Part shown: piece by piece, positions 58,531 to 64,000 of the stretch
Layout of the letters: each line of letters starts with the position of its first letter
Position numbering within the stretch: the stretch's first letter is position 1
Source of the DNA: DASQUK01 sp963717085
GTDB taxonomy: Bacteria > Actinomycetota > Acidimicrobiia > Acidimicrobiales > VFJN01
DNA length: 64,000 nt
Assembly: GCA_963717085.1 (NCBI GenBank)
Contig: CAVQVM010000013.1
Location: 1-64,000 of the forward strand
Direction of reading: 5' to 3'
Made by a program: the position numbers and the translations under genes
The notes under the pieces: generated by a model
What the model was told of the DNA's origin: nothing
Database searches by the model: none
What the model saw: the letters and a program-made list of their open reading frames with translations, nothing else

Positions 58531-58945
58531 CTTCGGGTCCTTCCTGTGACTCCGCTTCCGCCAGCCGGGTGGTCACGGTGGTAACAGCAGGGGCCGAAGG
58601 TCCTGGTCGACGTCCCCATTGGGGAATACGGCGCCGCCAAACGGTGATCCGGCTGCTCGTGGTCCATCTCTCTACCTGAGACGAGACAGCGCGCCCGGCT
58701 GTGACAGCGACGCCGTCTCAGCTCCTGTCGGTCAACCAGTGGTGCTCATGGGCAACCACCCAGACGCCGTGCTTCTTCCTGCGCCCCACGGTGAGGCGTA
58801 GCCGGCGGTCGGGTTCCCGCCGACGTTCACCCGCTTGGGATGAGGACAGGTCGGGCAGGCTCGCCGAGAGTGCGGGGGTGATGCACTACCACTGCAGATT
58901 CAAGGATGCGCAATACTTCCCTGCCGGAAGCTACAAGGGAGGCCG
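58531..58945. other. 415-bp gap without a supportable gene
   Basis: No reading frame here has a convincing start, length or composition. Visible structure: CCCCATTGGGG palindrome at 58614-58624 and an 8-bp inverted repeat CTGAGACG (58676-58683) / CGTCTCAG (58714-58721). It must hold the promoters of the divergent PPOX-membrane and DUF6325 genes. Confidence 0.6.
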
Positions 58946-58948
58946 GTG

Positions 58949-59395
58949 ATGGCGGACGACATGGACGCGATGGGACCGATCAGCTACCTGATCGTCGAAT
59001 TCCCGGGCAACAAGATGACCGGCGAGGGCTTGCCGATCCTCGTGGATCTGGTCGACCAGGGTCTGATCCGCATCTTGGATTTCCTGTTCGTCACCCGGGA
59101 CGACGATGGGTCGCTGCGTGCGGTCGAGCTGCGCGACCTGGACCTTGATGGCCAGCTCGACGTGGCGATCTTCGAAGGGGCGGCCTCGGGCCTGCTCGAC
59201 GACAGCGACCTGGCCGACGCCGCGTCAGTGATCGAGCCCGGGTCGTCCGCGGCGATCCTGCTGTTCGAGAACCGGTGGGCAAGGTCGTTCACCCAGGCCT
59301 TGCGCCGCGGCGGGGCAGAGTTGGTCGCCGCCGGCTATATCCCCCTCGACGCCATCGCCGCATCGCTCGACGCCGCCGAAGCGGCCGGCGACTGA
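58949..59395 (+). CDS. DUF6325-type small protein
   Basis: 148 aa from ATG 58949, preceded by AAGGGAGGCC (a GTG three bases upstream is possible). Pattern GPISYLIVEFPGNKMTGEGLPILVDLVDQGLIRILD, then LLFENRWARSFTQALRRGGAELVAAGYI, is typical of the actinobacterial DUF6325/DUF1269-like family, which sits beside SHOCT proteins. No TM helix; function unknown. Followed 24 bp later by a SHOCT-domain gene, so it is probably the first gene of a four-gene operon. Confidence 0.8.
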   Translation: MADDMDAMGPISYLIVEFPGNKMTGEGLPILVDLVDQGLIRILDFLFVTRDDDGSLRAVELRDLDLDGQLDVAIFEGAASGLLDDSDLADAASVIEPGSSAAILLFENRWARSFTQALRRGGAELVAAGYIPLDAIAASLDAAEAAGD

Positions 59396-59419
59396 TCCGA
59401 AAGCGAAAGGACGAGCACC

Positions 59420-59710
59420 ATGCCCGGACTCCTACGAGGTGCCGCACGAGTCGCGGTGGTCGCGGGGACCGCAACCGCCGTATCGAATCGGGTCTCCCGC
59501 AGGCAGGCCAATCGCTGGTCGTCACAAGAGGAAGAGCAGGCTCAACAACAGCAGGACCAGCAACAGCAGTCCGCACCGCCGCCACAACCGGCTCCGGCGC
59601 CCGCAACCGACACGGTCACGCAGCTCAAGGAGCTTGCCGAGCTCAAGACGCAGGGCATCCTCACGGACGCGGAGTTCGAGGCCGAGAAGGCCAAGATCCT
59701 CGCGTCGTGA
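59420..59710 (+). CDS. SHOCT-domain protein with poly-Gln linker
   Basis: 96 aa. The N-terminal third (LLRGAARVAVVAGTATAVSNRV) is a weakly hydrophobic, basic segment that could associate with the membrane. The middle is a Gln/Pro linker (EEEQAQQQQDQQQQSAPPPQPAP). The C-terminal 30 residues form a SHOCT motif: TVTQLKELAELKTQGILTDAEFEAEKAKILAS (positions about 65-96). RBS GAAAGGACGAG precedes ATG 59420. SHOCT motifs are thought to mediate oligomerisation; the partner gene is DUF6325. Confidence 0.8.
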   Translation: MPGLLRGAARVAVVAGTATAVSNRVSRRQANRWSSQEEEQAQQQQDQQQQSAPPPQPAPAPATDTVTQLKELAELKTQGILTDAEFEAEKAKILAS

Positions 59711-59728
59711 CGCTGCGGGGCAACGGCG

Positions 59729-60004
59729 ATGCTGTTCCTGTATCGGCCCCGTCAGACATGGATGCCCTTCCGGCCACCTAGGCCGCGCACGGACCAGGAC
59801 GGGTACAACCTCCACCTGCAACAGGCGTATGCGGCGACCCGCAGGGTTAACCGGTACACACCCGCAACCACCGACCCTGCGGCCGAAGACCCGGTGGCTC
59901 GGCTGCGTGAGCTCGCGCAGCTCCACGACGCGGGTGCGTTGAGCGACGCCGAGTTCGCCGCCGCCAAAGCCAAGGTCCTGGGGCTCGGCGGAAGCGAGAC
60001 ATGA
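59729..60004 (+). CDS. SHOCT-domain protein
   Basis: 91 aa. The N-terminal half is charged and Pro/Arg-rich (YRPRQTWMPFRPPRPRTDQD); the C-terminal SHOCT motif reads DPVARLRELAQLHDAGALSDAEFAAAKAKVLG (residues about 53-85), closely resembling that of the preceding gene, so the two probably arose by duplication of the motif. Starts 18 bp after its neighbour and overlaps the next gene by 4 bp (ATGA). Confidence 0.78.
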   Translation: MLFLYRPRQTWMPFRPPRPRTDQDGYNLHLQQAYAATRRVNRYTPATTDPAAEDPVARLRELAQLHDAGALSDAEFAAAKAKVLGLGGSET

Positions 60005-60444
60005 CGTCCAACGCCGCGCGTGCCACAACGCTCATGCGCGCGTTGCACGCCGGCCTCGACGGTGACGCGGACTCGATCCGGGACCTCTGCACCGACGATG
60101 TAACAGCCTGGACTCCGGCCCTGTCCGCCTCGTCGGTGACCGAGCTCACGGCCGAGCTCGAACGCCGCGACCAGGCGTTCTCCGACATCGAGCTGGAGGT
60201 TGCCCCGCTCGATGTGGGCGGCGACTACGCCTGCGCGGAGTGGTCCGTCTCGATGAGGCACACGGGGCCGCTCGTGCTTGCCGGGGGCGAGACCTTCGAG
60301 CCGACAGGGACATGGATCACTCTGAACGGCGCGACTGTCGCCGAGTTTCGTGGTGACCGGATCTGCTCAATTCGCCAGTACTGGGACGAGCTCGCGGTGT
60401 TCGAGCAGATCGGCCTGATGCCAGACGACGGGTTCGAGGACTGA
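60001..60444 (+). CDS. SnoaL/NTF2-like protein
   Basis: 147-aa cone-shaped NTF2-fold protein: helix MRALHAGLDGDADSIRDLCTDDVTAWTPA at the start, then strands including VAPLDVGGDYACAEWSVSMRH and GETFEPTGTWITLNGATVAEFRGDRICSIRQYWDE, the C-terminal WDE as in SnoaL-like polyketide cyclases. It overlaps the SHOCT gene by 4 bp and ends the operon. It could be an enzyme or ligand-binding protein; no catalytic residues are evident. Confidence 0.8.
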   Translation: MTSNAARATTLMRALHAGLDGDADSIRDLCTDDVTAWTPALSASSVTELTAELERRDQAFSDIELEVAPLDVGGDYACAEWSVSMRHTGPLVLAGGETFEPTGTWITLNGATVAEFRGDRICSIRQYWDELAVFEQIGLMPDDGFED

Positions 60445-60485
60445 TCAGCCACGCCACGAAGGGCGGCCGGCCCGGCGACCAGCCC

Positions 60486-61772
60486 TCAGCGACTCGGCCC
60501 GATCGGCTCGAACTCCAGGTGCAGCTCGGTCAGGCCACGGAGCACCCAGGTGGGCTCGTAACGGAAGCTCCGCGCCCCGGGCGGGCCGTGGCGCTCCTCG
60601 GACAGCCGGATGTCGCGCATCCGGTCGAGGATGCGCTCGAGGCTCACCTTTCCCTCGGCGCGGGCGAGCGGACCGCCGGGGCACGAGTGGATGCCGCGTC
60701 CGAACGCGATATGGGCCTGGGTGTTGGGTCGATCGAGGCGGAAGTCGTGTGGGCACTCGAAGCGCCGTGGGTCGCGGTTGGCGGCGCCGTTGAGGAGCAT
60801 GACCGGTGTCCCCGCCCGGATCTCGATGTCGCCGACGCTCGTGGTGCGGCGAGCCAGGCGGAAGTCGGCCTTCACCGGGCTCTCGACCCGCAGCACCTCG
60901 TCGATGAAGTGCGGGATGAGGCCCTTGTCGGCGCGCAGCTCGTCCTGTAGCTCCGGGTGCCCCCCCAGGTGCTTGAGCGCGGCGGCGAGTAGGCGTGCGG
61001 TCGTCTCCTGCCCCGCGGCGAACAGGAACGTCGCGGTTCGCACGACCGAGGTCACCGGTGGTGTGGTGCCGTCCGGATAGGTCGCCAACGCCAGATCGGT
61101 CAGCACGTCCTGGCGCGGCTCTCGCCGGCGGTCCTCGATGTAGGTCGCGAACCACTCGTCGAGCCAGGCGAGCGGGTTCTCCCCGACATTGCTCCTCTGA
61201 CCAGCGCCCATCTCACCAATGCCGCGCATCAGCCCGAAGCCTTCCCGGAAGCGTCGGTGGTCCGCCTCCGGCACGCCGAGCAGGTCGGCGACCACGAGCA
61301 TGGCGAAAGGCTGCGTGTACGCGCGGATGAACTCGCAGCGTCCGTCCATCAGGAACTCGTCGAGCTGCTCGTCGGCCAGGCGCCACATGAACGCCTCGTT
61401 CTGCTTGAGCCGTCTCGGCGTGAGCAGCCGCATGAGCAGCGCCCGCTCCCGGGTGTGGTCGGGCGGGTCCATGGTGACCATGTGCTCGTGCATGGGCAGC
61501 TGGTCCCGGTAGCGGGCGACGACGTCGCTGATGTCGTCGCCCTCGAACGGGACGGGAAACGTGGCGTACGGGCCGATCACCGAGTTGCACGAGGAGAACG
61601 AGTCCGTGTCCCGGTAGACCTCGGTGGCTTCGTCGTAGCCGGTCACCGCCACGACGCCGAGGTGCGAGAGCGCCAAGACGGGGCATTGGCCGCGGAGCTC
61701 GTCGAAGTAGGGATACGGGTCTTCGACGAGCGACTCGTCATCGAAGAAGTTGATCGTCGTCCAGTCGCTCAA
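60486..61772 (-). CDS. Cytochrome P450
   Basis: 428 aa from TTG 61772, chosen because GGGAGGACAGAGG lies just upstream and the product then starts LSDWTTINFFDDESLVED as in related P450s; an ATG at 61841 would add 23 non-conserved residues. Motifs: I-helix AAGQETTARLL near 244, ExxR in IDEVLRVESP near 284, and the haem loop FGRGIHSCPGGPLARAE near 350. Soluble bacterial class; substrate unknown (sterol/terpenoid-type by general pattern). Divergent from a TetR gene. Confidence 0.9.
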   Translation of the reverse strand: MSDWTTINFFDDESLVEDPYPYFDELRGQCPVLALSHLGVVAVTGYDEATEVYRDTDSFSSCNSVIGPYATFPVPFEGDDISDVVARYRDQLPMHEHMVTMDPPDHTRERALLMRLLTPRRLKQNEAFMWRLADEQLDEFLMDGRCEFIRAYTQPFAMLVVADLLGVPEADHRRFREGFGLMRGIGEMGAGQRSNVGENPLAWLDEWFATYIEDRRREPRQDVLTDLALATYPDGTTPPVTSVVRTATFLFAAGQETTARLLAAALKHLGGHPELQDELRADKGLIPHFIDEVLRVESPVKADFRLARRTTSVGDIEIRAGTPVMLLNGAANRDPRRFECPHDFRLDRPNTQAHIAFGRGIHSCPGGPLARAEGKVSLERILDRMRDIRLSEERHGPPGARSFRYEPTWVLRGLTELHLEFEPIGPSR

Positions 61773-61814
61773 CCTCTGTCCTCCCGCTCGGGCCGGCCGA
61801 GCCGCTGTGCACTC

Positions 61815-61828
61815 GCTCAGCGTTGAGC
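61815..61828. promoter_or_regulatory. Inverted repeat in the P450/TetR divergent region
   Basis: GCTCA-GCGT-TGAGC, 5-bp arms, in the 91-bp gap between TTG 61772 (P450) and GTG 61864 (TetR). Possible TetR operator. Confidence 0.35.
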
Positions 61829-61863
61829 AGTTGCCTAGCATTCAGCGGTGGGCGTGGCAAGGT

Positions 61864-62529
61864 GTGGGCGTGGAGGCCTCCTCGTCGCGCCGCATCGGTG
61901 CCCCGGACTCGAAGACGCGTGCCCAGCTGGTCGATGCCGCCGAAGCGCTGCTGCTCGAAGAGGGCTACGCGGCGGTCACGTCGCGACGGGTCGCAGCGAA
62001 GGCCGGCCTCAAGCCGCAGCTCGTCCACTACTACTTCCGCACGATGGACGACCTCTACCTCGAGGTCTTCCGCCGGCAGGCCGAGCACAACCTGACACAG
62101 TTCGAGCAGGCGATCGCCGCGGACGGCTCGCTGCGCAACCTCTGGCGGCTCAACGCCGACCCGCGCGGCGCAGCCTTCACGATCGAGTTCGTCGCCCTCG
62201 CCAACCACCGCAAGGCGATCCGCGCCGAGATCGCTCGCTACGCGGAACGGTTCCGCGCCGCGCAGATCGACGCGATCACCGCAGCTCTGGCTGCCCAGGG
62301 GATCCCCGAATCGCAGCTGCCGCCGATCGTCGCACTCCTCCTTATGACGGGCCTGTCACAGGTGCTGGGGCTCGAGGACGCGCTCGGGGTCACCGCCGGG
62401 CACGAGACCACAATCGCCTACGTCGAGCGCACCCTCGCCGAGCTCGATGCCACCCCGAGAACCGGTCGCCCAGCTGGACGTGAGCGTCGTTCACGGGCGC
62501 CGAGCCGCCGAGGGAGTGCCAAGGCGTAG
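61864..62529 (+). CDS. TetR-family transcriptional regulator
   Basis: About 221 aa from GTG 61864 (or 61870). HTH: KTRAQLVDAAEALLLEEGYAAVTSRRVAAKAGLKPQLVHYYFRTMDDLYLEVFRRQAE, typical recognition helix KPQLVHYYF. The C-terminal domain resembles regulators of P450 and steroid genes. Divergent from the P450 gene, so probably its regulator. The C-terminal tail (TGRPAGRERRSRAPSRRGSAKA) is Arg-rich and disordered. Confidence 0.86.
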   Translation: MGVEASSSRRIGAPDSKTRAQLVDAAEALLLEEGYAAVTSRRVAAKAGLKPQLVHYYFRTMDDLYLEVFRRQAEHNLTQFEQAIAADGSLRNLWRLNADPRGAAFTIEFVALANHRKAIRAEIARYAERFRAAQIDAITAALAAQGIPESQLPPIVALLLMTGLSQVLGLEDALGVTAGHETTIAYVERTLAELDATPRTGRPAGRERRSRAPSRRGSAKA

Positions 62530-62596
62530 GTCCCGAAACTGGCACCGGGCGAGCAACCGACACCATATGAAGCCACCGACAGGAGGACCCGCGGCC

Positions 62597-62629
62597 ATGG
62601 ACGCAATCGAGACCGAGCCGGCGCGCTGA
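62597..62629 (+). CDS. Possible 10-codon leader peptide coupled to the DHDPR-like gene
   Basis: ATG 62597 with the strong RBS AGGAGG at 62581-62586 opens a frame encoding MDAIETEPAR, whose TGA (62627-62629) overlaps the ATG of the next gene by one base. The DHDPR-like gene has no RBS of its own, so it is probably translated by re-initiation after this peptide. Confidence 0.4.
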   Translation: MDAIETEPAR

Positions 62630-63675
62630 TGGCTCCGCGGGTGGTGCAGTGGACCACGGGCAACGTCGGCAAGCGGTCGGTCCGCGCCGTCGTCGCCCGT
62701 CCCGACCTCGAGCTCGTCGGGTGCTACGCCTGGTCCGGCGACAAGGTCGGACGCGACGTCGGTGAGCTCTGCGGCATCGACGCCATCGGCGTCACCGCCA
62801 CCGACGACGTCGACCACCTCCTTGCGTTGAAGCCCGACTGCGTGGTCTACAACCCGATGTGGCCCGACACCGACGAGGTCGTTCGCATCCTCGAGGCCGG
62901 CGTCAACGTCGTCAGCACCGCCGCGTTCATCAATGGGCGCGGGCTGGGCGCCGACCGCGATCGCATCGTGCAGGCCTGCGCGCGCGGCGGGTCGTCGATG
63001 TTCGGGACCGGCATCAGCCCGGGCTTCGTCGAGCTGATCGGCATCGCGGCCGCCGGCATCTGCGACCGCATCGACAAGATCACCATCGACGAGGCGTCCG
63101 ACACGACCCTCTACGACTCCCCCGCGACGGAACGGCCCGCCGGATTCGGCCGGCCGATCGACGACCCCGAGCTGCCGGCCATGGCGGCCAAGGGAACGGC
63201 GGTGTTCGGCGAGGCCGTTGCCATGGTCGCTGACGCCCTCGGTGTCGACCTCGACGAGATCGTCTGCCAGGCCGAGTACGCCCGGACGACCGAAGACGTC
63301 GTGATGGAGTCCTGGACCATCCCCGCCGGCTGCGTCGCCGGCGTCGCGGCCAGCTGGCAGGGGAAGATCGGCGACCGCACGGTCGTCGAGCTCAACGTTC
63401 GCTGGAAGAAGGGCCAGACCCTCGATCCGGACTGGAGGATCGAGGATGGCCACGTCATCCACGTCGACGGCAGGCCGACCGTGCGGGTGAAGCTCGATTA
63501 CCTGCCGCCGCCCGACTTCGAAGCGACGACGTTCGCCGACTTCATGGTCCTCGGGATGGTCATGACTGCGATGCCGGCCGTCAACGCCATCCCCCATGTC
63601 GTGGCGGCGCCGCCGGGCATCGTGACCTACGCCGACCTCCCCCTGCCTCTGCCGAAGGGCCTCGTGCCGAGCTGA
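62629..63675 (+). CDS. Dihydrodipicolinate-reductase-like NAD(P)-dependent dehydrogenase
   Basis: 348 aa. The N-terminal Rossmann motif is VVQWTTGNVGKRSVRAVV (GxxGxxG-like TTGNVG), followed by LVGCYAWSGDKVGRDVGEL and DCVVYNPMWPD; FGTGISPGFVELIGIAAAGI lies near 127. The family occurs widely in actinobacterial steroid and lipid clusters and is annotated as dihydrodipicolinate reductase or amine dehydrogenase by fold only. Lysine biosynthesis is unlikely given the context next to P450/TetR. Coupled TGATG with the preceding leader peptide. Confidence 0.85.
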   Translation: MAPRVVQWTTGNVGKRSVRAVVARPDLELVGCYAWSGDKVGRDVGELCGIDAIGVTATDDVDHLLALKPDCVVYNPMWPDTDEVVRILEAGVNVVSTAAFINGRGLGADRDRIVQACARGGSSMFGTGISPGFVELIGIAAAGICDRIDKITIDEASDTTLYDSPATERPAGFGRPIDDPELPAMAAKGTAVFGEAVAMVADALGVDLDEIVCQAEYARTTEDVVMESWTIPAGCVAGVAASWQGKIGDRTVVELNVRWKKGQTLDPDWRIEDGHVIHVDGRPTVRVKLDYLPPPDFEATTFADFMVLGMVMTAMPAVNAIPHVVAAPPGIVTYADLPLPLPKGLVPS

Positions 63676-63724
63676 ACGAGGGCTGGTTCACCGTCCGCCA
63701 GGTGGAAGCGTATCCACTCCTCAC

Positions 63725-63746
63725 GGCCTCGGCCGACTGAGAGGCC
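63725..63746. terminator. Possible terminator hairpin downstream of the DHDPR-like gene
   Basis: GGCCTC at 63725-63730 pairs with GAGGCC at 63741-63746 (10-nt loop) in the 118-bp region between convergent genes. No T-tract. Confidence 0.35.
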
Positions 63747-63793
63747 GCCAGCATGCCTGAGCCGTGGATGCCGCCAACGGCGTCGAGTAGGCG

Positions 63794-64000
63794 TCAGGCG
63801 ACGCTGGTGACGACGCTGAGCCAGGGCAGCTCGAGCCCGCCGTCAACCTCGAAGGGCGCCAGCGACGGGTCGAGCGTGGCCCGGATGGCGTCGACCTGGC
63901 CTTGGCTCAGGGAGGCGACGAACTCGGCCACGGGGCCGGCTACCGAAGTGCTCATCGTCCAGTAGTCGTCGGGGCTTTCGAAGCGCATGACGCCTTCGAG
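63794..64000 (-). CDS. C-terminal part of a probable SAM-dependent methyltransferase (truncated by window edge)
   Basis: The frame remains open to the right edge (LEGVMRFESPDDYW...), so the ATG at 63988 is internal. The visible 68 residues match the C-terminal end of UbiE/class I methyltransferases with the MRFESPDDYWTM motif, and the tail LAPFEVDGGLELPWLSVVTSVA. The catalytic N-terminal SAM-binding part lies outside the window, hence the moderate confidence. Confidence 0.65.
   Translation of the reverse strand, partial: LEGVMRFESPDDYWTMSTSVAGPVAEFVASLSQGQVDAIRATLDPSLAPFEVDGGLELPWLSVVTSVA

Noticed and set aside
58701..58949. Small ORF upstream of the DUF6325 gene
   Set aside because: No RBS, no recognisable pattern, and it ends across the next gene's start; left as intergenic.

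Overview
The window is high-GC DNA (roughly 70 % by eye) packed with short-spaced or 4-bp-overlapping genes. F420-type oxidoreductases, many TetR/MarR regulators, split-PPOX proteins and Asp-rich lipoprotein N-termini (ACGDDDDD) point to an Actinomycetota chromosome. An Acidimicrobiia-like lineage is my guess, not something the sequence proves. I see no rRNA, tRNA, CRISPR array, transposase or phage gene.

Region 1 (1-27.9 kb) is an aromatic-acid catabolic island. It opens with the tail of a branched-chain-amino-acid-type (Liv) ABC importer, an SDR, an intradiol ring-cleavage dioxygenase and two regulators (to 4.4 kb). A long leftward block (17.8 to 4.4 kb) encodes a complete Liv-type importer (livK-G-F-H-M), the aerobic benzoyl-CoA epoxidation genes boxC and boxB, a benzoate-CoA-ligase-type enzyme, an ACMSD-type amidohydrolase, a second acyl-CoA synthetase and an aldehyde dehydrogenase. 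From 17.9 to 27.9 kb lies a full 4-hydroxybenzoate / protocatechuate 4,5-cleavage route: pobA (4-HBA to PCA), ligAB (ring opening), ligC (semialdehyde dehydrogenase), ligI (PDC lactonase), galD (tautomerase), ligJ (hydratase), ligK (aldolase), plus a MetE-like methyltransferase and a DUF1932 dehydrogenase of unknown role. Four near-identical palindromes (consensus RTTGTNNACAAT) occur only at promoters of this island, and a GntR/FCD regulator gene sits in its middle. I read this as one local regulon.

Region 2 (27.9-42 kb) is mixed: an MBL hydrolase, a DUF1353 membrane protein, a PhnY/PhnZ-like oxygenase pair with an EEP hydrolase and TetR, an aspartoacylase/GCS2 pair, small membrane and PPOX proteins (one gene apparently frameshifted inside a pentapeptide repeat), ammonium transporter Amt, NhaA, a winged-helix regulator and a cupin.

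Region 3 (42-49.2 kb) is an acyl-CoA catabolic operon (thiolase/Ltp2-like, DUF35, acyl-CoA dehydrogenase, acyl-CoA synthetase, SDR) divergent from TetR, a 68-aa protein and an LLM oxidoreductase.

Region 4 (49.3-64 kb) has a stand-alone short adenylate kinase, a Cys-rich small protein, a PHB-depolymerase-like lipoprotein divergent from an unusual LysR-HTH/serine beta-lactamase-fold fusion, a His-rich membrane protein, a tyrosine phosphatase, a secreted beta-helix protein, a VOC/MarR pair, a membrane-PPOX fusion, a DUF6325/SHOCT/SHOCT/NTF2 cluster, a P450/TetR pair, a DHDPR-like dehydrogenase and the edge-truncated C-terminus of a probable methyltransferase.
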